Part shown: positions 48,897 through 59,999 of the stretch, piece by piece | Numbering within the stretch: position 1 is the stretch's first letter | Layout: each line of letters starts with the position of its first letter | NCBI GenBank assembly: GCA_030248135.1 | Contig: JASANC010002084.1 | Coordinates: 43,372-107,371, forward strand | Source: Theristus sp. LFF4_11 | Lineage: Eukaryota; Nematoda; Chromadorea; Monhysterida; Xyalidae | DNA length: 64,000 bases | Direction: 5' to 3' | Program-made: the position numbers and the translations under genes | Notes under the pieces: generated by a model | Database searches by the model: none | Told to the model about the DNA's origin: nothing | The model's input: only the letters and a program-made list of their open reading frames with translations

Positions 48897-50256
48897 TCAT
48901 GCAAGGCCGTAATTATGACATGACACACAGCACGAATAAAATAATACTGACAACACAAAAGCAACGGAAGACACGGCCAGTGTTTGTGAGGCTGCCGTGT
49001 TGCAAACGCATTGTTGTTTTCTCGTGTGTCCGCACTCCGCGAAATCGATGCCCCACGTGCAGATTGCCTCGCAACAACGGAAGAAACCGTCGCACGTCCA
49101 GTCCTCCGTCGAATACCTGCAACTTGTGACGACAGTGTGCTTCTGCGCTTAGTCACCCTCGTGGCCTAGTGGTAGTGCGTTAGACTACAGTCTGTGCGCT
49201 CGGGGGATCGAGCCCCGCCGAGGGGTGTATAGGCACTTAATGACAGAGAAAACTCGATGGGCGCCCTACTCAATGGCGTTCTGTACGCTTCTCTGGGTTA
49301 GCCCTGGCTAAAAACATCGCCTAAAAATCACAACAACAACAACAAAAAAAGTTGCATGTTTCACTGCTCTGTTTCCGATCGTACCAATCAGCTGAGTGCT
49401 GAGCTTTGTATGTATCCATCGCATCATTGAGTTTTTGTGTCGTTGAATCACTGAGAACACGTGGCTACTAAAAGGTTTAAACGTAAAAAAGGCGTTGTGG
49501 GCCACTTCGAGTAACCCAAGATGATTTGTTTGGTTCTGGAACAGTCGCCTTACATTGGGTACTGGGTGATATGAATGTTCCATTCGATCGCAAGTACAGG
49601 GCGGGTTAAAACAGTATATGAGCAATGATGCGTTTTGAGGTTCACGGTGAAAACTTGCTTTTGTGTGAAAAAGGTGATTTTTCAAACGTTACGCTGTGAA
49701 ACTGAATTTAATTTACTAAACCAAGTAAAAAAAATTGTCAGAAAATTTCCATGATGTGTTCCATCAGCGCTGAAGATTTTTAAATTTCAAAAGCTTTGAA
49801 GCTCAAAAGGTCTCACCACACGCCAGTGAGAGCAGTGAAACCGGATACTTATTTAGCCCACCCTGTACATTATGTACACTGTATGCGTTGGGATCTTGAA
49901 AGACAACTCGGTATTCGTTCAATTTGATGAACTTGACACCGATGAGGCAAGGTATACAATCCTTTTGAGCTCCTGATCCGAAACAACAGCTGTTATTTTC
50001 TGCTACCCGATTCGCCACATCTCACGATTCAATTCACTCGCCATTTTAGCAGCCGACTTTCGCAGTCACGTCACGTTTCCTCAACGTAACTTGAATGGCG
50101 ATGATCGCCACGACAGCAAAAAGAACGTCAACGTTGTCTGATGGTCGCACTTACATGCACTGAATGACGCCACTGGTGCCGTTGTAGACGGCTGATGCTG
50201 GCCTGACAGAGCACGGTGACTGACAGCAGGCTGGCAAACAGGCAGGCTGCATTCAT
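48897..50256 (-). CDS. Possible cysteine-rich secreted protein, interrupted
   Basis: A doubtful gene. Exon 50256-50155 encodes a textbook signal peptide (MNAACLFASLLSVTVLCQAS) and ends in a strong donor (CAT|GTAAGT). A possible second exon starts at 49961 (DCIPCLIGVKFIKLNEYRVV, FQDPNAYSVHN), but at 49866 it runs into the MITE at 49597-49865. Across the MITE the frame resumes as LAIEWNIHITQYP up to a donor-like GTAAGG. A possible last exon, 49142-48897, reads YSTEDWTCDGFFRCCEAICT, WGIDFAECGHTRKQQCVCN, then a hydrophobic tail ending at a stop, as in GPI-anchored proteins. Intron phases between the middle and last parts do not agree, so an exon is missing or the gene is broken. Family unknown. 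Confidence 0.3.
49154..49350 (+). mobile_element. tRNA-derived SINE
   Basis: The head has a pol III A box (TGGCCTAGTGGTAGTGCG) and B box (GGATCGAGCCC), with a tRNA-like T arm CGGGG-GATCGAG-CCCCG and the closing stem CCCTCG/CGAGGG. The anticodon region does not fold into a normal 7-nt loop, so it is not a working tRNA gene. A tRNA-unrelated body (TAGGCACTTAATGACAGAGA and onward) follows, ending in an (AAC)n-rich tail at 49331-49350. Head, body and simple repeat tail are the SINE plan. Confidence 0.75.
49597..49865. mobile_element. TA-flanked MITE in the doubtful secreted gene
   Basis: CAGGGCGGGTTAAAACAGTA on the left and its inverse (TACTTATTTAGCCCACCCTG) on the right are flanked by TA; 269 bp. 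On the minus strand it separates two open stretches that read through when the element and one TA are removed. Confidence 0.8.
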
Positions 50257-51903
50257 GAATGCAGAGTACGACATGTAGCAACAGTTGCCTTGGTGAAACT
50301 GTGGAAGTCGCACGTTTGTTGTGGAATTACATTGTAGTTTTGCAGATTATTTTTTGTTTTTGTCAAATTTTTTTTTACGTTTTAAAAGTACAATTTAGAA
50401 AGCTGGCTGTCTTAATTTGCACTGCGATCCAGTTTGACACGTTTGCTCGAATGCAGTGAAAATATTTCTCTTGTTTGTTTGTTATTTTCTCTTGACTCTT
50501 TTGTGGACTGGTGTGTGTGTGACTCACCACTGCCATGAAAAGTTCTGTTTGAAACTTTGACTCATAGCAGATTGAATCGTTACACGTTAAAAAAAGCCGT
50601 TTGGTGACGTGTTTTTCTGCAATTGAAAACAAAAATCGCATTTTTCCAACCAACATTACATACAGTATGCAAGTGCAAGGACAATTGATTGCTCAATTCA
50701 TTTTTCACTTTGCATCAAATTATTAGCAGTCTTTTTGTGATCAGATATCTGTCAACGCCTGAAAATCAGCCGCATTCTGCGTCGTTGAAAAAAGGGACGC
50801 TGACCAGAAAAAATGGCAAGCTGAAAATCAAAACCCTGCACAGAAACATAATCAGCGAACATGACATAACAACACCAACGAATAAATAATCAAAATTGTT
50901 TGTTTACATAATGGCGGCGTCGGTTTTTTTTGACATATTCCGCTTTTTTATTTTATCCCTCAAATTATATTGCGTGTCTGGACTCGGTTGAAAACCACAA
51001 CAAAAATAAAAAAATAAAATGCAATGTACAGTGTTATACGGCTTGTGTGGCGGCAGAAAAATGGAACAAAATCAAAATTTTGAGAATAGCCATTTTTTGA
51101 GAGAACTTTGAAAAACGTACTGTTGTTTTTTAAATCATAGCAACAAAAAAAACAGAACGGAACAAGCAGCAACCAATGTTTCTCAGAAATTCTCCAAAAA
51201 ACAAATCGAATCACCACACCGAAGCTCTGGTGAAAAACAAACAAAATTAGAAAAAAACACCAATACAATGTCAAAATTACACGCAATCCAACATTAGCAT
51301 TATGTGTACACAAACTCACGACGCCACATAGCCATCGAAATGCCTTGTAATTTGCACGCAAAATGTGCGCGTTTTTATGCATGGCATTCGGCAGCGAATT
51401 GCTCTGGGATTATGTAATCACTCACGATAGAAAAGCGCGCACATCTGTCTATAAAAATAACACGTTTCGATTCTGCAGATTTGTGTTTGTTTTCGTTTTT
51501 ATACACGTTATTAGAAGACAAAAAAAGAGACGGTACCGTACGGCAAGTCGCGCATGGCTACCGTAATCTATGCGTGAGACGGTTTGTGTTTCTCTTGAAA
51601 TTGAAATGAGCAAAACACTCAGGCTGTTGAACACTTTAGTGATGCTGCGATTCTGCGACTGCAGAGCATGACCGGATAAACCGGGTGAACCCAACGAGAC
51701 GTACACAGCTTACGTTAACACAACTAAAAATTTCGGGGATTTTTATGACTGTTGCATGCAACGATGGTCACTTTGAAGCTTAAAAAGGTTGAATTGAAAC
51801 GTGACACCGATTGTTCAGTCAAAAAGTTCTGAATTCTAATCACATTTGTTGTGCAAGAGCCAAACCAACCAAGCATTGGACAACTTTTGTTCTTTTCGAT
51901 TCG
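50257..51903. other. Gene-free stretch
   Basis: No family-like coding region. Open frames of up to 140 codons on the minus strand (50960-51382) are Phe/Val/Cys-biased and unsupported. It includes the 3' flank of the CDK inhibitor gene (ends 51904) and the upstream region of the doubtful secreted gene. Confidence 0.45.
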
Positions 51904-52482
51904 TCAAAGTTCTTGCCGGTCATTGCTCCGTTGTGGTGTTTGCTGAACGCTCCCTTGAGTAGCTAGCATCGAAGCTGACGGTGCCGTCTGAAACACCAGC
52001 CGTTGTCTCGGCTCCCGTGTTGCATTCGACGTTTCGACCGAACATTCAGAATCACGCGTTTGCGTGACCGCCATTGAGTGGCGGCTAATTGGTTTGCGAT
52101 GGACTGGTCGCGAATAAAACTCCGGCAGTTGATTGGCGGGAATTTCGGTCCATTCAAACGTGCCATCAGCGTCATTGAGCGGTCGTTCACGTTCGAAATC
52201 AAAGTTCCAGTGACGCTGCGAAATGTCGTGGTCATGTGCGTTTGCTGCGGTTGCACTCACACCATTCGTGTTCAACGACCGAAAGTGCGGTGAAACGAGA
52301 CGTTGAATATGAGGAAAAGCGAGGTGATTTGACTCAGTTGTTGCATTGGACACTGCCGACGTCGATGGTATACGCAGGTTGCTGTCACTGAGCAACGCTG
52401 CTGAACGCTGCATAACGCGACCGGACTCGTCGGCGTCAAAGTCTAGACGTCGACACGCTTTGCTCCGCGCTTGAGTGGTCAT
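51904..52482 (-). CDS. Cip/Kip-type cyclin-dependent kinase inhibitor
   Basis: Cip/Kip proteins bind cyclin-CDK complexes in the nucleus and restrain cell-cycle entry. The single open frame from the ATG at 52482 gives 192 aa (human p27 is 198). It has a cyclin-docking RxL-like motif (KACRRLDF, residues about 8-15) and the CDK-binding block: WNFDFERERPL, FEWTEIP, LPEFYSRP (about 97-130), matching the p27/p21/Dacapo WNFDF...YEW.E....LPEFYYRP order. Between them lies an unusual Ser/Asn/Ala-rich spacer of about 80 residues, against about 25 in p27; an undetected small intron could explain this. The C-terminal third is Ser/Thr/Gln-rich and disordered, with possible (S/T)P sites. The frame is open further upstream to 52632, but the chosen ATG precedes the docking motif directly. 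Confidence 0.85.
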   Translation of the reverse strand: MTTQARSKACRRLDFDADESGRVMQRSAALLSDSNLRIPSTSAVSNATTESNHLAFPHIQRLVSPHFRSLNTNGVSATAANAHDHDISQRHWNFDFERERPLNDADGTFEWTEIPANQLPEFYSRPVHRKPISRHSMAVTQTRDSECSVETSNATREPRQRLVFQTAPSASMLATQGSVQQTPQRSNDRQEL

Positions 52483-52737
52483 GCTGCTTGAAAACGCTGC
52501 AAAATATCTAGTTTCGAACGTGGTAGAACATGTCTGGGCACGTTTGCACAGCGTTTTATCACTGAAACTACGACTTGGCACTTGGTGGGGCAGGTTCAAA
52601 TCAGACAAGACACAGGCAAACCAGCTGGGCAAATCAGACTACCGCTTATCAGTGGCGGAAGATTTTTTATCGTGTTTTCAGCGGTCTAACTGAACGTGAA
52701 AAACCACACAGCGGTGATACAGCACAGGTACAGCACC

Positions 52738-53020
52738 GAATAAATAAAGCGAAATAAGCTCCTTGCATTGTTCATCAAGGCGGAATCAGTCGTGAGCTAG
52801 GAATTGTCTTTTTTAAGAATGCCAATTTCTCAATGATGTGTGTAAGGGAGAAACAATGAACAGAACAGCCCGAAAAATCAATGGAGTTAACGGAGAACAG
52901 AACACGTCAAATTTGACACACAGTTGGTTTCTGAAGAACTTTCGTATCTTTCATTCGAATTTCGCTCGCGCCTTACACCTTGAAAAAAGCTACCATGTTT
53001 AGTCGGCCCTATTCCGTGTG
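52738..53020. repeat. Dispersed repeat, family C copy 2
   Basis: Related along its length to 20540-20815 in the same orientation (see that entry for shared blocks). It ends near CTTGAAAAAAGCTACCATGT, then TTAGTCGGCC. Confidence 0.65.
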
Positions 53021-54417
53021 GACTTGCAATGAAACTGTTATAGGCCTGCATAGACACAATCAGAAGAAGTAACAATTGAATTGTTGGAAAGTTTTTGGTT
53101 GGCAAAAGTGACGGCACACAATAAAGAAGTCGCCTAATTTCAGCAGTGTTTGTCTCCGTTTACGATAGGGCACGTTTAACGGTAACATCGGACCAATCGG
53201 CTTGCTGTCGTAAGACTGTGACTGACTGTATTCAAAAGAGAAACGCAAAAAACGCGAAACGAGGCCCGCCGCACACAGACTCCGCCTTTTGACTTCTTTA
53301 TTAAGGCTCAACAATCCACCATTGGCATAAGCGCTGACCAAGCAAACTCAAGGCCACGCCTTTCATTTTGTGTCCTGAAACCAGGTCGATTTCAAAAAAA
53401 ACACACCAAAGCACAAACCAAAGTCAAGTGTCAGCCTGTATTTGTTCAAAAGTGTACCAAAAATCAACACAAGACATGCAGCGGTCTAAGCGGCACACAG
53501 TTTCTTATTGATTGACACATTCACAGTTTTGTGTGCGTGCAATGGGCGGTGGGCGCTGTGGGCTGGTCGAACAAATTATTACAATCATAATAGAAATGAG
53601 CAGCAAATTGCGGCACAAGAAACGGCCTTGACAGCAACATCATCAAGTTTCGGTAATAGAAAGAACAACGCACGAAAAGTTTTCACTTTTCGTGGCAATT
53701 TCAACTACACTACGGTGTACGTTCATGGACATCGGTTCATGGGGATGGGATAAGACTGTCTGTGTCTTTGCTACACAAAGAGAAGTCACATTTCGGGTCG
53801 GTGCCACACAGAACCAATCAGAATGTCTACATTGATTTAAACAATCCCAGAGGTCAGTCTGGTACGTAATTTTTCAATGGACAAAAAGATAGCACAACGA
53901 ACGCGCATAAAACCTAACTTTTACTGCAACTCCCTTTAAGGTTGCTGTTTACAGCGTAATATTGCGGATTTATTCAAAGGTGTCCGGACTAAAATGACGT
54001 CATTTGCTTTAAAAACGCCCGTTTGTCAAAGTACAGGCACTAAAATGTCAGTTTGGTGTGACTGATTCGACATTCACCATTTGTTTTCGGGAAGGAATCG
54101 GCTAAACGGCAAATCTGGTTTGCTGCGAACGACAAGCGCATGTTTGGCGGCACATGACGTCGTCAGTGGGACACGTTTGAAAAAATAAGTCATACACAAT
54201 CACTGGTTTTATTTGTTGAGGCATGCGATCTGCTTCTCGTCATCTCGTGGCACATCACTTGAATCTCCAACTGCGAAATTTCCTTTTTTTCCAGTTTGGT
54301 CATATTTCTTACATCAATAAACTGTACAGAACAATAAAAATTCAACTACAGCGACCAGATGCTAAGGCAATTGCAAAAAAAAACGAGACCAGAAACATTC
54401 GTTCAATCGTACATATA

Positions 54418-55052
54418 CAGTGGCGGCCAAAAGTGTTGGAACGCTGCGCGCGTTTGTGCGCGTGTGTTGCGCGTGTGTATCATCAGGCTCACAAACGCTA
54501 TTATAAGAATCCCATGCTAATTTTTTTTTGTTTTTGTGATTACTGAGTGTATCTAATACACTAATAATAACTATCCGCAGGTTTTTTTGCTGAAGCATAC
54601 ATTTATTGGACAAATACCGAACATTACAACACATCTCCATTTGGCAGTAAAACTGTTTCAAAATTATTTGGCAAGAAAATATAGCGGAATAAACAATACA
54701 ACCCGACTGGAACCCGAAACATGAACGCAATACACGTCTGTTAGATAATTCAAACACAAACAAACGCTAATACTTCATAGAATAGTTGTCTTGCCAATGA
54801 TTTTGAATCAGTTTTACTACCAGTCATATGCAATGGAGGCGTGTTGTAATGTTTGGTATTTGTCAAATAAATGTGTGCTTCAGTGAAAAAAAACCTTCGA
54901 ATAGTGTACTAAATACACTCAGTGGTCTAAAAAACAAAAAAAATTAGCATGGGATTCTTCTATAGCGTTTGTACGGCTGATGCAACACACGCGCAATACA
55001 TCGCATACACGCACACACGCGCGCAGCGTTCCAACACTTTTGGCCGCCACTG
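54418..55052. mobile_element. Snap-back Tc1/mariner-type MITE, family B copy 2
   Basis: TA-flanked, with the same CAGTGGCGGCCAAAAGTGTT termini as 19682-20291 but inserted in the opposite orientation. The two halves are inverted copies of each other (for example CATACATTTATTGGACAAAT versus its complement near 54865), so the whole 635 bp can form one hairpin. No transposase frame. Confidence 0.85.
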
Positions 55053-55215
55053 TATATCACAATCAGATCAATCAACAATCAGCTCAACTCTGAACAAACA
55101 GAACAAAAAGTACAGATGATGGAAAAGCAGACGACAAAAACCGCGCGTCGCTTGAATTCTGTGTGCCCACCATTCAGTTTGCGCCATTTCTCAGAGTGAC
55201 TTGCACGCGAACGAA

Positions 55216-57600
55216 TCAAGTTCGTTTGAGCAAATATCTTAACAGGCGTCTTCTGGCCGACCAGCGCGCTGCCTTGACGAGCGCATCCGCCTGGTAGCCC
55301 CGCAGCGACCACGCCAACGAGCGCAGGCCCAGCCCGCGACTGCAGATGCGCCGCGGCACGTTCACGGGCACCACCGACTTCGCACTGTTCACCTGGTGAC
55401 GGAGCTGCTTGTTTGCAACGTGTGTTTGCTGTCTAGGATGCTTGCAGTCACCAATCACCACCAGACACATGTATGTATGATGTAAACTGCGAGCAAATTG
55501 AAAAACCAAAAAACACACGCACTGAGAACAGTGCACTCTCTTCAGTCAAGAACTTCAGTCAAGTTGACAAGTGGGCGGCTAATATAATTGATGTCAGTGG
55601 TGGGTGAAGCAACCAATCACAGCGCGATCAGTCAACAAGTCTCATATATCAAACACACCTGTATCATTTGAGCGACCATTTTGTCGGTATTAGTCGAGTG
55701 GCCCATCTCCCAATTCGACGGGTCGTTGCCAAAAATGGGCAGAAAAATGTGTCTGCAGATTAACGTTTCACTGCACATCATTTTTACAGCGCGTTCATCC
55801 AAATTTTCACAAAAATATAAACATCAAAAATATAACAAAATTAAAAATAAACACAAAACAAATGCCCCCGTATGTGGCGCACTTGTCGGTGGTGATCAGC
55901 GTCGCATAAAAGCCGCACGTGCCCTCGGTTGGCTTTTCCGCTCGAGGCGTCGGCGGTAGATCGAGCAGATTGATGTCGTTGTAGAATTTTCTTCGAAGAC
56001 TGAAAATGCAAATAACACTTGTTGTGGATAAAGACCGGGTCGACGACACCACAAGTTCTGCTCTCAAAGTGGAAGTGTCCGACAATGTACCAGTTTTTTA
56101 AAGTAGTTTCGAAAAAGCAGCAGACTTCACTGACCTGTATTCCAAGTCCTCTCGTTCTTTCTGCTCCAAGGGCGCCAGCAGCAGCACGTTCTCGTCCACA
56201 AACGCCATCAAATCGTCAAAACGTCTCGACGTGTAATTCACAGATGATTCTTTGGTCAGATTCGTCTGTCCGGGCTTGTTGACAAGGGCAACCTGGAAAG
56301 CTCACGATGTGCCCCCATTGGTGCTGCGGTAAGACGACCGATCAATATGAAGCATGTACGTACGCAGCAAATTTCAAACGAAAAAGTTCGTTTCCATGTA
56401 ACAGTTTGTGGGAAGCTTTATAAAGACCGAAAACCTGTTTGAACGCAGCCAACAGCTTGACGAGCACTGCCCAGTCCGCTAGCTTGTCCAAGTTGTCATC
56501 TAGCACCTGAAATATTCCAAACGTTGAATATCGGCAAATTTTGTAATATTTGTCAGAAATCGGTTTTTTCAAAATTCGTATAAACCTGCTTATTGATGAC
56601 GGCTCTGTTAACGCCATTATCAACAACATCAGCTCCATTCAGGTACAACTTCGGTTCATCGCGATCGATGCGGACATTCTGCGATTTGACGAATCGTTCC
56701 ATCGATTGATCGATTTGCTCGGCCGCCATTTTGTCCAAACCACGATTGCTACAGGTGTAGGAGGAAAAATGTTCATGTTTGGTTTCAGTCGTGTTTGTAT
56801 TTGACAACCAGAAAAAACCGCTTTGCTGTGTTTTTTTGTTGTGCACGCGATATTCAACGCCATTCAGCCCGCAATGCTAATCAACAAAGCACCTCGATAG
56901 CGCAAAGCCAGTGCAAGAAAGTGGATTTGTCGATTGCCGATCGTTGTTTTATGCTACAGTGTACTCTGGTCTTACGAATAGCGGAATTTCGTGAGCTCGC
57001 GGATGCCGAGCGGTGCGAAGTTGCGCAGCATCGGGTCGTAGACGTCCGCCTCGAGCAGCGTGTCAACGGGCAGCTTGTTCTTCACTTTGTGCGTTCGACC
57101 GTCAAAATACGGCACTGCATGGTTTTTTTGCAAATTCAGGTTTTCAATCTTTTTTCCAGCAATCTAGTTTCAGGCTCAAATGCGTTGAGCCACCCAGCTT
57201 TACTGAAAAAATAGTGGTGTTAAGACAGCTACAGAAACCCGAACAAACGTGAAGTTAGTGTAGTTTTTTAGTAGAACCATCTCAAAACTACAAAAATTTA
57301 GAACAAATTCAACTACAACAATTCGTCAAAAACTCAACAACAAAAGAAAACCCGAATTTATGCCCAAAGCAATCCAATACTCGTGTGTTTATCAGCGAGC
57401 ACGACCACGTTCTCGTAAGGCAGCAATCGTTCGACCAATTCCACCTGGAAGTTGACCACGTCCAGGAACTTGTCGGCATGGTGTACGTCCCAAATGCTTG
57501 GTGCGGCCAACACGATCAAGTCACGTCCCTCTTGATTGGACGCCTGTTGCGCTGCGCAAATCGCCACCAACAATGACAGTGACCCCAAAAGTTGTACCAT
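55216..57600 (-). CDS. Secreted agmatine-deiminase-like protein, probable pseudoenzyme
   Basis: Resembles the agmatine deiminase / bacterial peptidyl-arginine deiminase family (AguA fold). Exons 57600-57381, 57114-56976, 56748-56586, 56506-56435, 56323-56306, 56292-56135, 55999-55883, 55752-55659 and 55392-55216 agree in phase and give 385 aa (family about 365). A signal peptide is likely (MVQLLGSLSLLVAICAAQQA). Family-like blocks: LRNFAPLG...TKFRYS, GLDKMAAEQIDQSMERFV, LYLNGADVVDNGVNRAVINK, WGHI, MAFVDENVLLLAPLE, IFLPIFGND. Expected catalytic positions differ: W(M/I)RD is MLRN, GG(N/D) is NGA, GH(V/I)D lacks the Asp, and the C-terminal Cys of GGGxxCxTxQ is Ser in GLGLRSLAWS. The 18-nt exon is doubtful: the same frame upstream reads VVLPQ, as expected for the family, but has no AG acceptor and a TGA before it. 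Confidence 0.6.
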
Positions 57601-59999
57601 ATTCGATAATGATAGAAAAATCGCTGAAATTAGAACTGATGCTTCTCTTAAATACAAAACAGTCTTGGACTTCACTGATGTGCAATAATCGAAAATTGTT
57701 TAAAGATCGTATTATTATGAACTTGACATTTCTTGACCAAAGGTCAGTCGGGTAACCGTGGTGAAAAAAAAACAGTCGGCGATCGACTGAAAAGAAAGTG
57801 AAATTGGTGATGTCAACCATTTATGATGAATGGAAGTGACTGCAGTTTCAAAATTACAACAAATTTTTAGCCGCAGGGTCAAAAGTCAGAAATTTGCGAA
57901 CACACTCCAGTGTTGTTATTGTACTGCCGTTGGAATAGCAAAAACGTCACATAAGTGCATCAAAAAAATGGCGGTGGTTGGGGGCTGCGTTGGGTGACCA
58001 GCGGGATTTTCACGATGTTCGGCTTGATTCGGTCGGTTTTGGAGACAAACACTGGATGCGTGCTAGACATGCACGCTTGCGCAATCGAGTGTGAAACAGA
58101 ACAACTCTCGATTGCATTACGCGCCGTTTAAGACAAAACATTGCAATCCGGCCGCAAAACGCACAAAAAAAGTTCCGTCACGCATTCGAATCCCGGACGC
58201 GCGAAAGTGTGTTTTTGTGATATCGCCGATTGTGTCCAGTTTTACACATTTTTGCTGTCAGCCACAGCGTGTGTGCTCTCACTTGAACGTGTCAGTGATT
58301 TCACTGATTCAATACAACCATTCTACGTCCGAAATTACCGTTACAAGATGAATTTATCAAAAAAAACAACAAGACATGTCATCTTAGAAAAACGACATCC
58401 GAAATTTTATATGCCGTTGGATACTTTTCAAAATTCAAATGTTAATTCGGATTTAGTAAGTCGAATCGAAAGTTCACAAAACAAGTTTTCCGTTTTTTTT
58501 CGTCTCGTTTTTATTTGACGGAAAATTTGCGTTGCCGATTTGCGCGTAATTGCGGGACGGCTACACACGCCCGGCCTCTGTCCACACACGCAGATATGAA
58601 AAATATTGTCCATCTCTGAAAGAAAAGTTGAACGTTCACACGATTGTTTGCATGCGTCAACTCCTGTTGATTTCATAAATTCGGAGACGCTACGAAAAGT
58701 TTATGAATTGTTTTAAACCGAAACAGGAATATAATACTGGATGAAAATTGTTTTTAATTGCCGCAAGATATTATTGACAATGCGTGCGACGAATCGGCTG
58801 GTGTCATGTCATCTGTCAGCACATGTCAAACGTTCGTTACGAAGACAAAACGCGCACTTAAACAAACGAAATGGTGACTGACGGGCATGATTTCGCAAGT
58901 TCGCCAAAAATTGTGACAAGCAGTGTACCCGTAGTTTTCTCGAAGCAAGAACAACCCAGAAGCACAACCCCCATTCAACAAACGCCATGCAGTCTCGCTG
59001 AATAATGTGCACTGGAATTTATCAATTTTGTCTGGAACAAGGATCCTCCTGGTTCCGCACCAAACCCTCAAGTTTTTGGGCACAGAACTGACAAACTAAA
59101 CGCGATGGAAAAACTCATTTTACGGCGATGTTGTGATCTTGGTTGATGATAATGCAGTGATAAATCGTTTTTTTTTGTTTTTTAGAAAAAATCTAAAAAA
59201 ACTTTTTATTTTACTGTTACCAGCCCCAAAATTTTACCCAAATTTCGTTAACACATTGCTTCATTTTAGCCTCTGCCCAACTTCTTGGAACCAGGGTTTT
59301 TCGACCCTCGTGAAGGTCTGTGTATCACCACAGCAAGTACAGTGCACATGGACGTCAATCAATGCATCAACAGTTTTACCAAAAAAACACATCAATCCAA
59401 TCGAAAACGATCCTGATAAAAAGTAACAGACGCACACGCACAGCCGGACCGGAATGCATAATTGGACACGCCTCTTAAACAAATCAACCGATCAGTAAAC
59501 CTGCGCGATAACGATCAACATGAAAACCAATCAAACACAAAAATAAATCGTTGCGCAACAATATAATTTCCGTGCACTGTTTATCTCACTCTCATCTGCA
59601 TTGTTATGGATGATGTTGTTTCATCCCCATCGCGTTTTGTTTTTCAATTACTTTTCCGTATGAATAATGCAAGAATCGCAACTTGTTAAAATAGTGAATT
59701 GTTGTTGTTGTATGTGCAGCGCATCACATTTCACGGTACTTTTTTTCCTTTCGTTTGACGTTAATTGGCATTACATGTCAAACGCGTTGGAAATAGAAAC
59801 GTTTTTATCGCAAAGACGATTGCCTTTACCCGGTAACAGCATCTGAAATTTCAGCACAATGAACAACGTTCTGAACGGCAGAGCAAAAAGAAATAGTGCA
59901 ACACCAACAATAAAAAGAAAAGGCTAATATACCGAGTCTCGTCTGCGTCTCCTGTGCCTTTGACAAACACCGTGTTTACAAACTCAAAATCCGAAGCAA
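57601..59999. other. Gene-free stretch
   Basis: The region spans the agmatine-deiminase-like start and the SDE2 stop. The open frame at 58141-58518 (+) is Lys/Asn-rich and unsupported. No RNA gene or clear repeat is seen; a promoter for the minus-strand gene starting at 57600 should lie just above it. Confidence 0.45.

Larger units (their letters stand above)
52483..55215. other. Repeat-bearing intergenic region
   Basis: It holds family C copy 2 (52738-53020) and family B copy 2 (54418-55052). Minus-strand open frames at 52887-53341 overlap the repeat edge and have no recognised product. Positions 53340-54415 show no gene. Confidence 0.5.

Noticed and set aside
49154..49223. Functional tRNA gene
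   Set aside because: The anticodon stem leaves only a four-base loop or none of normal size, and the last acceptor pair is mismatched; a SINE tail follows.
58141..58518. 125-codon plus-strand frame as a gene
   Set aside because: No recognised motif, no matching exons, and biased composition; not enough to support a call.
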